Of a stretch of DNA of 64,000 nucleotides, positions 53,912 to 62,903 are shown one piece after another; the stretch's first letter is position 1, and the number at the start of each line of letters is the position of its first letter. The stretch comes from JAJFKB01 sp965230515. Its GTDB lineage: Bacteria > Pseudomonadota > Gammaproteobacteria > Pseudomonadales > IMCC2047. The stretch lies in contig OZ246007.1 of NCBI GenBank assembly GCA_965230515.1, forward strand, positions 186,001-250,000, given 5' to 3'. The position numbers were made by a program, and so were the translations under genes. Under the pieces are notes generated by a model, which saw only the letters and a program-made list of their open reading frames with translations, was not told the origin of the DNA and did no database searches.

Positions 53912-54052
53912 GGTCCTATTTCCCCATAAAGCGGAACGTACGGGCCGCAGGCCCGCCGCGTCCTGGGGGTACCCTTTCTTTTGGTTCGTTTTCTTTGGGT
54001 ATGCAAAGAAAATGCACTCGCCAAGAGGCGAAACCACAAGGGCAAAATATAA
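53912..54052. repeat. Structured dispersed repeat, ~140 bp
   Basis: Three hairpins in series are visible: CGGGCC/GGCCCG (53941-53955), TTTTCTTTG/CAAAGAAAA with loop GGTATG (53989-54012), and TCGCC/GGCGA (54018-54031). Reading frames through it give peptides such as KKTNQKKGYP, which I know as spurious translations of a dispersed intergenic repeat in many proteobacterial genomes. No gene is supported between nrdJb and 54191; the rest of the gap is AT-rich. Confidence 0.6.
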
Positions 54053-54190
54053 AGATAATGGTAAAGGTATCTCGGTGATTTGGGGTCAGGGTAATAATTC
54101 AGAAATTTGCTCTTTGTGCCTACAAAATAACCACCAATATTTGTACCATCTCCACAACCCTTAAAACCGTCCCGATTCAAAGGAGTGAAT

Positions 54191-54640
54191 ATGAAATATG
54201 TCCTTTTAGTCTTAGCTATATGCATCAGTACTTCAAGTTGGTCAGATGAAAAGAAGCACCGGAAAATAGCTGAAGAAATATTCGAAATTCAAAATATAAA
54301 GCAGATTCAAGACCAGGTTGCGCAATCATTAGCCCAGCAGGAAAAAGCCAGGATTGAAGAGCTCAATCTTCCTCCTGAAGCGATAGCAATACACGAAGAT
54401 CACTTTAAAAAGGTCATGGAACTTATCGCCAGCGCTCTCAGCTGGGATTACATTAAAGAGGATTATTTGAACGTCTATATGAGCGTGTATAACGAAAAGG
54501 AATCAAAAGCTATTTTAAAGTTTTACAAGACGAAAGTTGGAAGAAAGACGCTTGATCTCCAATACCATTTAATGCAGGAATTTCAAAAAATAAACCAGCA
54601 AAAGCAACAAACAATTCTACCCCAATTATCCCGAATATGA
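54191..54640 (+). CDS. Exported DUF2059-like protein
   Basis: This 149-residue protein has a short Sec signal peptide (MKYVLLVLAICISTSSWS, cleavage near residue 18). The mature helical protein resembles DUF2059: the segment AILKFYKTKVGRKTLDLQYHLMQE is the family's best-kept part. The function is unknown. The ATG at 54191 follows AGGAG at ideal spacing; a GTG six bases earlier is not preferred. The gene is AT-rich compared with its neighbours, which fits an accessory region. Confidence 0.75.
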   Translation: MKYVLLVLAICISTSSWSDEKKHRKIAEEIFEIQNIKQIQDQVAQSLAQQEKARIEELNLPPEAIAIHEDHFKKVMELIASALSWDYIKEDYLNVYMSVYNEKESKAILKFYKTKVGRKTLDLQYHLMQEFQKINQQKQQTILPQLSRI

Positions 54641-54695
54641 GATGGTCCAATAGGTTTAATGAAGTAGCGGTAATCAGGAAATAAGTGAACTGTCT

Positions 54696-54723
54696 CCAGA
54701 ACAAACGGTCCCCAGAACAAACG
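54696..54723. repeat. 12-bp direct repeat
   Basis: CCAGAACAAACG occurs at 54696-54707 and 54712-54723, period 16. It lies with a GAAGCTGA/TCAGCTTC hairpin (54772-54793) in the gap before the lipoprotein gene. The origin is unclear. Confidence 0.5.
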
Positions 54724-54805
54724 TTTACCCACCAATCGTTGAACTTTCAGTTGGTAAAATGAATCAAATTGGAAGCTGAGCAAAATCAGCTTCGATGCTA
54801 AATTT

Positions 54806-55189
54806 ATGGAGTTTTTAAATACAATGCCAAAGCTGGTCAGTCTATTGTTTTTGGTTTTCCTTATGGCCTGCCAATCGGATGAGCAGTCTGAAACAAAGCC
54901 CTCAAACAGGGAAGAAATCAATATAAAAAAACCTAGCCAGCCCACTGAGCCTCAGTCAGGGCGACAAGCAGACAAGCTGCTTCTGGATCTTTCCTTGCCT
55001 CGAGAAAATGAACGCAATCGCGAGGTCATTGATGCAGAAAATAGAAGCAAACTCTCTGACCTTTTCAAAGGCAGTGACCAACCTGGCGCAATTAAGCTGT
55101 CTGGCAAACCGTTACTTAAAAAAGGCGCCAAGGAACCGGGGGAGCTAGTTGAAGGGGCAGAAGTGCAGTTAGAAATCAAAACGAAATAG
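54806..55189 (+). CDS. Putative lipoprotein
   Basis: This 127-residue protein has a signal sequence and lipobox FLMAC, with the acylated Cys at residue 22. The mature chain is hydrophilic and Lys/Glu/Pro-rich and ends in repeated Lys-Gly-Glu segments; no domain was recognised. An in-frame ATG at 54824 would also leave a complete signal peptide (MPKLVSLLFLVFLMAC), with GGAG 12 bases before it. Which start is used is not decided by the sequence. Confidence 0.65.
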   Translation: MEFLNTMPKLVSLLFLVFLMACQSDEQSETKPSNREEINIKKPSQPTEPQSGRQADKLLLDLSLPRENERNREVIDAENRSKLSDLFKGSDQPGAIKLSGKPLLKKGAKEPGELVEGAEVQLEIKTK

Positions 55190-55389
55190 CGTTCTATCTG
55201 ATTAAGGGAAAGTGACCTGCCTGCTGTCAACTTGCTACCAAAACCTTATGTTTTAACAATCTAATTCCACTTTTGTACAGCCACCAACTTGCGGTTTTTT
55301 TGTTTCTTGACTTAACTATTATTGGTCAAGTGTTTAATTCGTGGTTCCAGTTGTTTGTGCACTATTCCCCAAAATTTAAGAGGTTGGTA

Positions 55390-55938
55390 ATGAAAAAAAT
55401 CAAAATCACTTCGCTATTTGCGTTTGTTTACCTGGGTGTCGTTTCTGGTGCTGCGTTTGCAGATCGTTGTTCTCCGGAAATGCTGGATAAATTACCACCT
55501 AAAAAAAGAGCAGTGATAGCAAAAAATTGTGAGAAGAGGGCGCTGAAAAAAGCGTATAAAATCAGCAATGCGAATCAGGTTGGTCAAGAAAAACGTCCTC
55601 AGGATAATTATTCAGGTGGGGATAAGGATAAACTTGAAAAAATGATCCGCTCGGCATGGAGCAGGAAATATCCGAAAGATCAGATAATGGGCATACACTT
55701 TGAGGCTGAAAACTGGAAGCGAACGCAGAATAAGCAATGGAATGAAGCAATTAAGGGCTGGCATTACACTGACGTTTCAGTGCTGGTCGCAAAAGTTGTG
55801 GTAAAAACGGATAACAAAGTAGCCACTATTTTTCCCGCCTATATCAATAGAGATAATAAGGATGGCTCTCTGAATACAGGGGTTGCGACCAAGACTAGTG
55901 CGTATGTGGTTAAGCAAATGTTGGTGTCGAATTACTAG
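55390..55938 (+). CDS. Exported protein of unknown function
   Basis: This 182-residue protein begins with a good Sec signal peptide MKKIKITSLFAFVYLGVVSG and cleavage after AAFA. The mature part is basic and contains two Cys near the start (DRCSPEML, KNCEKRA). The C-terminal two thirds contain IRSAWSRKYPKDQIMGIHF and a WNEAIKGWHYTDVSVLVAKVV stretch. The frame is open upstream to 55273, but only the ATG at 55390 gives a signal peptide. I do not recognise the family. Confidence 0.68.
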   Translation: MKKIKITSLFAFVYLGVVSGAAFADRCSPEMLDKLPPKKRAVIAKNCEKRALKKAYKISNANQVGQEKRPQDNYSGGDKDKLEKMIRSAWSRKYPKDQIMGIHFEAENWKRTQNKQWNEAIKGWHYTDVSVLVAKVVVKTDNKVATIFPAYINRDNKDGSLNTGVATKTSAYVVKQMLVSNY

Positions 55939-55947
55939 CATATTAAT

Positions 55948-55983
55948 AGGCCCCCTCTCCCCTAAAACGGGTAAGGGGGGCCT
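55948..55983. other. GC-rich hairpin after the exported protein gene
   Basis: AGGCCCCC and GGGGGCCT pair; no good T run follows. It may end transcription weakly or be a common intergenic repeat. Confidence 0.4.
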
Positions 55984-56156
55984 TGCATAAAGAGTAGTCA
56001 TTTTGCTTCGCGACAGCCTCCCTCCAGTGCGGGAGAAAGTACTCAAAACGAGCGCTTTTCGGTTTAAATAAATACCATTCAGCTGATACCCGATTGATGT
56101 TCCGGTTGATATGTATCATCCTTATACATTCCGTATATGATAATTGGAGATTAATC

Positions 56157-56525
56157 ATGATTGGCTACGTAACGATTGGCTCAAATAATATCGAAAAATC
56201 GGGTAAGTTTTATGACGAGTTGTTAAAAGAGTTGGGCGCGGTTCGTGTTATGGAGGCAGACCGTTTTGTGGCCTGGAGTGCCGGAGAAGATAAGCCTATG
56301 GTCGCCATTATCACACCTTTTGATGGCAATCCGGCAACGGTGGGCAATGGCATGATGATTGCGCTGGCCGCAAGTGGTGAGGATGAGGTTAATGCACTAC
56401 ACGCTAAAGCACTTGCTCTTGGTGCACAGGATGAAGGTGCTCCGGGAATGAGAGAGGGTGGTTTTTACTGCGCCTATTTTCGTGACCCGGACGGCAACAA
56501 GCTTAACTTTTTTTGTCACGGTTAG
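56157..56525 (+). CDS. Glyoxalase/VOC family protein
   Basis: This 122-residue single vicinal-oxygen-chelate domain protein begins MIGYVTIGSNNIEKSGKFYDELL and ends in YFRDPDGNKLNFF, the typical second half-site. Likely metal ligands are scarce (a Glu/His pair is not obvious), so the reaction is unknown. The ATG follows GGAG. The upstream in-frame start at 56094 lacks a ribosome-binding site. Confidence 0.85.
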   Translation: MIGYVTIGSNNIEKSGKFYDELLKELGAVRVMEADRFVAWSAGEDKPMVAIITPFDGNPATVGNGMMIALAASGEDEVNALHAKALALGAQDEGAPGMREGGFYCAYFRDPDGNKLNFFCHG

Positions 56526-56782
56526 AAGTGTAGGGTGTAGTCTGGCTTTTAGTTGAGCTGGGCTGTGAGCGCGGGTTTTTTTGGAGTTGGCGTCGGGAAT
56601 GATGCTGATTTGAGAGGATCTGCGCTCTGGGGATAAGAATTCCCCAGGCGACCGATATGATTGCCAGATTTCGAAAATGAACGAATTATTAAATATATAA
56701 TAAACAATTAGATATAGTATTTATTTGATCTAATATCTATTTTATTTGGATCTGTCCATCACCTTGTGCATCAGGAGGATGT

Positions 56783-57643
56783 ATGAAGAAAATACCCATT
56801 GGGGGAATATTGATTGTTGCACTGCTTGCCGTAGTGCTATTTAGCAGTTGGTATGTGGTTGAGACCGGTCATGTTGCGGTTAAAAAAACGCTAGGGACTG
56901 TGGATATGGAAGAGGTGCCGGCGGGATTAAACTGGAAGCTTCCTATCATCACTACAGCTTATGAGTTTTCAGCCAAAGAGATCGCGATAGATTTTAACGA
57001 TTTAACACCAAAAGCTAGGGATAATCTGCGCCTGAAAGATCTGGATATCAGTGTTTTTTATCGCGTTGATCCATCAAAAGTTGCTGAGATGATGGTCAAA
57101 TATGCGGCTTCCTATGCCAGAGGAGAGGATGCGCTGTTACCCGCTTATGCGATTGTTTTTAGAGAAGGACGAGATGTAATCTATGAAGAGGTCACCAAGA
57201 TTGATTCGCTGGACTTGCATCGAAACCGGGATTCGCTAAGAGATGGTATTACCACCGGACTTCAGAACAAGCTGTCAGATAAGGATCCGGGAGTCTTTAC
57301 AGTAACTCGAGTGGCAATCCGTGCACTCAATACGGATCCGACCATCGAAGCGGCTATTCAAAAAGCGGTCCAGGCTCAAAAAACACTTGAGGCGAAAAAA
57401 ATCGAGGTCGATATCGCAGGAAAAGATGCTGAAATTGAAATCGCTCGGGCCAGAGGGATTGCCGAAGCAAATGCCATTATTAACTCTTCTTTGACGCCTG
57501 AGTATCTTCAACACGAACTGAACGAGGCGCTTAAGTTGTTTGCTGAAAATGATGGTGGCGTGGTGGTTATTCCTGCCAATATGCAGGGCTTGAACATGAT
57601 TCTGGATGCTAAAAGAATTGGTGGGGGCACGCAAAGAAGGTAG
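56783..57643 (+). CDS. Prohibitin-like SPFH protein
   Basis: This 286-residue Band 7/prohibitin-family protein has one N-terminal membrane segment (GGILIVALLAVVLFSSW). The SPFH domain (~25-190) is followed by an Ala/Glu-rich coiled coil (KAVQAQKTLEAKKIEVDIAGKDAEIEIARARGIAEANAI) and a C-terminal tail ending in VIPANMQGLNMILD. Such proteins form large membrane scaffolds and in E. coli (HflK/C) restrain FtsH. This one is a stand-alone member. A strong AGGAGG precedes the ATG. Confidence 0.9.
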   Translation: MKKIPIGGILIVALLAVVLFSSWYVVETGHVAVKKTLGTVDMEEVPAGLNWKLPIITTAYEFSAKEIAIDFNDLTPKARDNLRLKDLDISVFYRVDPSKVAEMMVKYAASYARGEDALLPAYAIVFREGRDVIYEEVTKIDSLDLHRNRDSLRDGITTGLQNKLSDKDPGVFTVTRVAIRALNTDPTIEAAIQKAVQAQKTLEAKKIEVDIAGKDAEIEIARARGIAEANAIINSSLTPEYLQHELNEALKLFAENDGGVVVIPANMQGLNMILDAKRIGGGTQRR

Positions 57644-57686
57644 CAAAGCCTAATTCCAAATCAGGATAGAAATAAGGAAGTACACT

Positions 57687-58010
57687 ATGTCTCAGTATTT
57701 GATTACTTACCTTGGTGGAAATCCTCCGTCCAGTCCAGAAGAGGGGCAGCGGCATTTTCAAAAATATATGGATTGGCTTTCAGCCTTGGGTGATGCGGCA
57801 ATAAGCCCCGCCAACCCGCTTAAGCACACAAAAACAATAAACGCTGATGGTTCTGTGGCAGATGGTGGAAGCACCTCTATCTCCGGTTTTACCATCATTG
57901 AGGCCGAATCGATGGAGGCTGCGCTAGCGATGGCAAAAAGCTGCCCATTTCTCGATGTTGGTGGGTCGCTTGAGGTTTCAGAGCTGGGGCAGATGCCGGG
58001 CGGAAAATAG
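57687..58010 (+). CDS. YCII-related protein
   Basis: This 107-residue protein of the YCII/DGPF ferredoxin-like fold family starts MSQYLITYLGG and has the Asp- and Gly-rich centre INADGSVADGGSTSISGF and EAESMEAALAMAKSCPFL. Family members are dimers, often fused to sigma factors; this one is free. The function is unknown. It lies 43 bases after the prohibitin-like gene. Confidence 0.85.
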   Translation: MSQYLITYLGGNPPSSPEEGQRHFQKYMDWLSALGDAAISPANPLKHTKTINADGSVADGGSTSISGFTIIEAESMEAALAMAKSCPFLDVGGSLEVSELGQMPGGK

Positions 58011-58121
58011 AGGCTATGAACGGCTCTTTTCAAAATGTAATAGCATTAGCTGACTTGAGTCTATCGAGCGTTAATCCCAAATGGTTATACTGTGGCGCTT
58101 TGAGTTTTGGAGTTGTTTAAC

Positions 58122-58688
58122 ATGCCCCTGTCTGAACCAATAGAACGTGAACACATTCATACCCGTACAGTTGTTTGTGAAGGTTTCCGCAGATGCGATG
58201 GCCTGTGGGATATCGAGGCCGTTCTTAAGGATGTGCGTACCTACGGTAGTGATAACGAGTTTCGGGGAGGGCGTATTGAGGCGGGAGAACCGGTCCACGG
58301 AATGAGTCTGCGAGTAACGCTGGATATCGAGTTTGTAATCCATGACCTGGAAGCGGTATCGGACTTTGTGCCCGGTGCAGCGTGCACCACGGTCGCTGAT
58401 CGTATGCGGGAACTGATTGGATTGCAGATCCGGTCTGGCTGGATGAAAGAGGTGATGGAGCGGGTCGGTGGAATAAAAGGCTGTACCCACTTGATTGGTC
58501 TACTGGGTCCTATAGGCAACACCGCATATCAGACCATGTACCGTGAAGTTGAGGCATATAATCAGAGCAAGCCTGTGGCGATTAAACCACGTGTCATCGA
58601 CAGTTGTGTGGCATGGGCGTCCGATGGTGAAAAGGTAAAAAGGAAGTGGCCTGCCTATTACAAAAACAAAATTGATGAGACCGGTTGA
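58122..58688 (+). CDS. DUF2889 family protein
   Basis: This 188-residue protein has RTVVCEGFRRCDGLWDIEA near the start, HGMSLRVTLD, and GCTHLIGLLGPIGNTAYQT, the DUF2889 signatures. No biochemical role is established. The ATG at 58122 follows GGAG with proper spacing; the upstream TTG at 58107 is unlikely. It lies in a loose run of small same-strand genes. Confidence 0.88.
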   Translation: MPLSEPIEREHIHTRTVVCEGFRRCDGLWDIEAVLKDVRTYGSDNEFRGGRIEAGEPVHGMSLRVTLDIEFVIHDLEAVSDFVPGAACTTVADRMRELIGLQIRSGWMKEVMERVGGIKGCTHLIGLLGPIGNTAYQTMYREVEAYNQSKPVAIKPRVIDSCVAWASDGEKVKRKWPAYYKNKIDETG

Positions 58689-58783
58689 ATGCGCATTGAA
58701 TCAAATGCCTGTTGTCGTTCAGATGCCGCGAGTGACTTCCCCCGTATAAAAATTTCAATACTTAAACAGGAAGCATAACGCTC

Positions 58784-59179
58784 ATGGCGAAGCGATCAGC
58801 AGTAACCTGGCTAATAGGGGTAATTACGCTGCTATTTGGCCTGTTAACCATAAAATCCGGTGGTTCCGTATTATTTGTAGATGGTATAGCACGTCAGCAA
58901 GCGGGAAATTATGTACCCTTTGTACTCTGGTTTAATTTCCTTGCAGGTTTTACCTATATCGCCGCCGCTGTTGGTCTGCTCCTGCAGCGACGGTGGGCGG
59001 CAGGGTTGTCCCTGATGATTTTGGTTTCCACTCTGTTCGTGTTTGTGCTGTTTGGGCTGTATATCCTGAAGGGAGGTGCCTATGAGGTGAGAACCGTTGC
59101 GGCGATGAGTCTGCGCTCTACAGTCTGGGGTATTATTGTGATTTATGCTTGGCGTTATATGAAACGACCTTCTAATTGA
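58784..59179 (+). CDS. Small four-helix membrane protein
   Basis: This 131-residue protein has four predicted membrane helices (~6-23, 43-67, 72-95, 102-126) with short basic loops (LLQRRWAAG and MKRPSN), giving an N-in, C-in topology by the positive-inside rule. No conserved domain was recognised. The start is preceded by AGGAAG at good spacing. Confidence 0.75.
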   Translation: MAKRSAVTWLIGVITLLFGLLTIKSGGSVLFVDGIARQQAGNYVPFVLWFNFLAGFTYIAAAVGLLLQRRWAAGLSLMILVSTLFVFVLFGLYILKGGAYEVRTVAAMSLRSTVWGIIVIYAWRYMKRPSN

Positions 59180-59282
59180 AGATAAACGCGCCGGTGCGAT
59201 TGTTTGGAGAAGCCGGTTGGTTTTCTATATCAAAAGCCAGGTATGCCGGTCCTAAGAGATTATCAATGCATCAGGTGATGAA

Positions 59283-59702
59283 ATGAAAGCATGGCTATAC
59301 AGTGTTGGCAGTAGCGGCAAATTGAGAGCCAGCTGGTCAATTACAGAGGCAGATCTTAAGCCGTATATTTCGCGTGAGCAGAGCGGATCAGTTCAATGTG
59401 AAGAAGAACTGGTGGAGCTTTTGGCAAAAATTGACGAGCCTGAAGAACCCAATGCCACGCTGTTGGCAGAGCTCTATCCGCTCGCGTTGAGCCTTGCGGC
59501 CAGCAGTGATGCCTGGCAGGCAATAACCTCTGATTATTGGCAGCAGGGTATACAGATTATTCTGGTGGATTCGCCATTACCACAGGGGCATAAGCTGTTT
59601 TTAACCTTTACCTTTCCCAATGAGCAGCCACTTTCAAAGGAGCAATTGGTAATCCTCGTGGAGCGGGTGTTGACCGGTCAGGGTGGGTGTTGCACTGAGT
59701 AA
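59283..59702 (+). CDS. Hypothetical protein, 139 residues
   Basis: A soluble acidic protein with a central EPEEPNATLLAELYPLALSLAASSDAW and a C-terminal GQGGCCTE with two adjacent Cys. It shares strand with the molybdopterin oxidoreductase gene that starts 173 bases later, so it could be a partner or maturation helper, but nothing in the sequence proves this. Not recognised as any family. Confidence 0.6.
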   Translation: MKAWLYSVGSSGKLRASWSITEADLKPYISREQSGSVQCEEELVELLAKIDEPEEPNATLLAELYPLALSLAASSDAWQAITSDYWQQGIQIILVDSPLPQGHKLFLTFTFPNEQPLSKEQLVILVERVLTGQGGCCTE

Positions 59703-59874
59703 TTGTGAAGAAATCGAAAAGATTGGCGGCTACGCGTTTTAACACGGGTGCTGCAAATCCTTGAAGATTGCAGTGGCTTCGATTGCCAGCGCTTTTCTGG
59801 ACATTTTGGTCGTGTCCTTTTACGCTTGGGCTGTAGATACCTGCATTCAAAATGAATCTTAACGGAGGTTTGCT

Positions 59875-62094
59875 ATGCCGACGCTCAGAACCACTTGCCG
59901 ATTATGTCTGGTACGTTGCGGCATGCTGGTTGAAACTGAAGGTGCAGAGCGTATGGATTCAGATTCCCCGTGCACTGCTACGCTACCCGGCAAAATTAAA
60001 AAATTTATCGGCGACAGGGACCATCCGCTCAGTAAAGGCTATTTGTGTGTCAAAGGGAAAGCATCAGTCGATATGATGGATTCGCCCAATCGACTGATTT
60101 ATCCTCAAAAACGAGTGGGTGAGCGTGGTTCTGGTAAATGGCGCCGGGTAAGCTGGGACGAAGCCCTGCAGGATATTGCTGAGCGCATGAACGCCATTAT
60201 TGATGAGCACGGCGCCCGCGCGATTGCTGTTCAGGCGCTGCCACCCAAAGAGTATTACGCCTATGATCTGTTTCTAGAGGCGATAGGCAGCCCTACTTTC
60301 TTCAAACATGATGCGCATAACTGCTTTACTCCCCAATTGATGTCTGATGTGCTGACCTACGGCTCGCTGGTTACCTATATCAACTTTATGGACGTTGAGG
60401 CCTGTGATCTGTTTCTGCTGTGGGGGGTTAATCTGACAGAAACCAACGGATCCAAGGCGGTGCGCATCAGGGATGCGGTGCATAAAAATAATGCAAAAAC
60501 GATTGTGGTTGATCCCCGGCCCACACGTTCAGCACAGAAGGCGGATTTGTGGTTGAGAATCAGGCCCGGTACTGATGACGCGCTGGCGATGGGTATGATT
60601 AACCAGATGATCGAGAATGACTGGTACGATAAGGGTTTTGTTGATGATTGGACGCTAGGGTTTAATGATCTAAAAGAGCGCGCCGCAAAGTACACGCTTA
60701 AAAAAACCTCGGAAACAACCTGGATTCCCGCTGAAAAAATTCTGGAGGCGACGCGGTTATTTGCTACAGCAAACCGGTCTGCACTTTACACCTTTATCGG
60801 CGCGACCATGGGTGGCAACTCAATTTCAACCTTGCGGTTGATGGGCTTCCTGCCTGCGCTGACCGGGCGGATTGATCAGACTGGCAATAACTGCATGCTC
60901 AAGCCGGTTAATATGATGCTGCCCAGTTATTACCGCCCTGGTGCAGAGGGTCTGGATGCAGAACGGCTGGCTGATCAGATCAGTGCGCAACAGTTTCCAT
61001 TGTTATCAGGCCCGACTGCCCTGACGGCACCTTATCCCAATCCTTCTCACGTTATTGATGCGATATTAACCGGTGAACCTTACCCTGTACGCGCACTGTG
61101 GACCAATTGTAATCCGATGGTGGGGTTGGAGGACAGTTACAAAGTGCTGGAGGCGTTAAAAGCACTCGACCTGTTAATTGTGTCAGATATGTTTGAGAGC
61201 CCCACGGCACACCTTGCTGATTATATTCTACCCGTGACCAATCATCTTGAGTCAGACGCCATTACAGAGTACGCGGGACTAAATCTGATTACTGCCAGAG
61301 TGAAATGCACCGAGCCGAGGGCTGAGGTCAGGGAGGAGGCCGAACCGGTGTTGGAGGTGCTCAGGCGCATGGGTTATGGCGACAAATTGCCCGTTCAAAG
61401 CTATCGTGAACTGCTTGATTATCGGTTGGCTCCGTTGGGTATTGATTTTGAGGAGTTCGCTGAAATGGGCTCTTATATCGGACCCGATGAGCGAAACAAA
61501 TACGCAGAGGGTAAGCTGCGGCCAGATGGCCAAACGGGCTTTAATACGCCTTCGGGGAAAATTGAGTTCAACTCCTTGCAGTTGGCCAAGTATGGCTATG
61601 ACCCAATGCCTCAAGTGAGAGAGCCGATGTTCAGTCCCTTTACTGACGAGGGGGGGCAGTCAGCGCTGGCGAACGTTTTTCCTTTGGTGCTGATCAGTGG
61701 TACGCGCTCAGTTGAATACTACAGTTCACTTGGCATTTCCGTTCCAAGATTACGCAAAAGAAGGCCGTTTCCCTGCTTGGAAATGGCACCGGAAACCGCT
61801 GCTGAAAACGGATTAGAGGAGGGGGATTGGGTTGAAATCAGCGCACCGACTACAGAACATACCATCATTAGGCAAGTGGCGCTGTTACCTGGTATGGATG
61901 AACGGGTCGTCAACGCAGAAGGGCTGTGGTACATGCCGGGCGATGATCTGGTTGAAGGGACATTGAAGGTGGGCGCTAATGTGCTTACCCCGTTACGCGA
62001 TGACCTTGATCCGGTGATGGGAGGTTCTACAGCCCGCTGCATTGTCTGTCGGATATCTAAAGTTGCAACTCCCGACAAGGTGTTAGAGCAATAA
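59875..62094 (+). CDS. Molybdopterin-dependent oxidoreductase
   Basis: This 739-residue member of the DMSO-reductase superfamily has an N-terminal [4Fe-4S] site with ligands Cys8, Cys11, Cys15 and Cys58 (CRLCLVRC and GYLCVKG). A probable Mo ligand is Cys150 in DAHNCFTPQ, at the position used by formate dehydrogenase and NapA. MGD-binding segments include FLLWGVNLTETN and VDPRPTRSAQKADLWLRIRPGTD, and the C-terminal domain carries NVFPLVLISGTRS. There is no Tat signal, so it is cytoplasmic. No partner subunit is encoded beside it. The substrate is unknown. AACGGAGG precedes the ATG. Confidence 0.9.
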   Translation: MPTLRTTCRLCLVRCGMLVETEGAERMDSDSPCTATLPGKIKKFIGDRDHPLSKGYLCVKGKASVDMMDSPNRLIYPQKRVGERGSGKWRRVSWDEALQDIAERMNAIIDEHGARAIAVQALPPKEYYAYDLFLEAIGSPTFFKHDAHNCFTPQLMSDVLTYGSLVTYINFMDVEACDLFLLWGVNLTETNGSKAVRIRDAVHKNNAKTIVVDPRPTRSAQKADLWLRIRPGTDDALAMGMINQMIENDWYDKGFVDDWTLGFNDLKERAAKYTLKKTSETTWIPAEKILEATRLFATANRSALYTFIGATMGGNSISTLRLMGFLPALTGRIDQTGNNCMLKPVNMMLPSYYRPGAEGLDAERLADQISAQQFPLLSGPTALTAPYPNPSHVIDAILTGEPYPVRALWTNCNPMVGLEDSYKVLEALKALDLLIVSDMFESPTAHLADYILPVTNHLESDAITEYAGLNLITARVKCTEPRAEVREEAEPVLEVLRRMGYGDKLPVQSYRELLDYRLAPLGIDFEEFAEMGSYIGPDERNKYAEGKLRPDGQTGFNTPSGKIEFNSLQLAKYGYDPMPQVREPMFSPFTDEGGQSALANVFPLVLISGTRSVEYYSSLGISVPRLRKRRPFPCLEMAPETAAENGLEEGDWVEISAPTTEHTIIRQVALLPGMDERVVNAEGLWYMPGDDLVEGTLKVGANVLTPLRDDLDPVMGGSTARCIVCRISKVATPDKVLEQ

Positions 62095-62120
62095 ATTTTA
62101 AAGGTTAGATTGGAAGGTAT

Positions 62121-62657
62121 ATGGCGAATTCATTAGCAGATCAATTGTTAAAAGCCGGGCTGGTTGACGAGAAAAAGGTCAAACAGGTTCGCAAAGAGAA
62201 AAAGAAAAAGCAGAAGCAGCAATTTAAAAGTAAAGAAGTTTCGGTGGATGAAAGCAAGGTGGCCGCACAACAGGTAAAAGCGCAGCAGCAACAGAAATCC
62301 CGGGAACTGAATCTAAAAAGGGAAAGTGAAAGCCATGCAAAGGCGATTGCGGCACAAATCAGGCAGCTTATTAAAAACAATGCGATGCCCAGGGAAGGGG
62401 ATGTTGCTTACAATTTTGTTGATTCCGGGAAAGTCAAAAAGTTTTATGTGAACACAAAAATGCAGGTTGAGTTGGAAAACGGCCGTCTGGCGATCGTCAG
62501 ACTTGGCTCCGATTATGAGGTGGTTCCAACAGTGATTGCAGAAAAGATAGCTCAACGTGATGCGGGCACTGTGATCGCCATTAACCGAAATGAGTCTGCT
62601 GTTGATGAGGATGATCCTTACGCGGATTACCCCATTCCAGATGACCTGATGTGGTAA
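62121..62657 (+). CDS. DUF2058 (YaiL-like) protein
   Basis: This 178-residue protein has an N-terminal SLADQLLKAGLVDEKKVKQV, a very Lys- and Gln-rich coiled region (30-85), and a folded C-terminal part with YNFVDSGKVKKFYVN and LVRLGSDYEVVP-like content. YaiL-type proteins are annotated as nucleoproteins or polyproteins without a defined role. It lies 26 bases after the oxidoreductase gene and may share its transcript. Confidence 0.88.
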   Translation: MANSLADQLLKAGLVDEKKVKQVRKEKKKKQKQQFKSKEVSVDESKVAAQQVKAQQQQKSRELNLKRESESHAKAIAAQIRQLIKNNAMPREGDVAYNFVDSGKVKKFYVNTKMQVELENGRLAIVRLGSDYEVVPTVIAEKIAQRDAGTVIAINRNESAVDEDDPYADYPIPDDLMW

Positions 62658-62903
62658 TTGCGATCAGGTATTCAGCTAAACCAACGGTTGTTCTTGATCT
62701 TTGGCAAATGAATGGCCAATCCTGACCTTTGCCTATAGACATATTGGTTGATAACTGGAAGAATCGGGCATCGAATTTTTAGTTATTGCAACTGATTGAT
62801 TCGTAAAATCATTTTGTAAGCCAGATGTATCTTTAAATACGGCGCTACAGGTGGACAATGTGTTTGTCTGGGAGCAGGCCAAGCTAAAAGAGGGTAATGA
62901 TTA

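Noticed and set aside
53615..54225. Several overlapping frames of 78-140 residues on both strands downstream of nrdJb
   Set aside because: They are translations of a structured repeat, terminator and nrdJb antisense, with mutually overlapping frames and no ribosome-binding sites.
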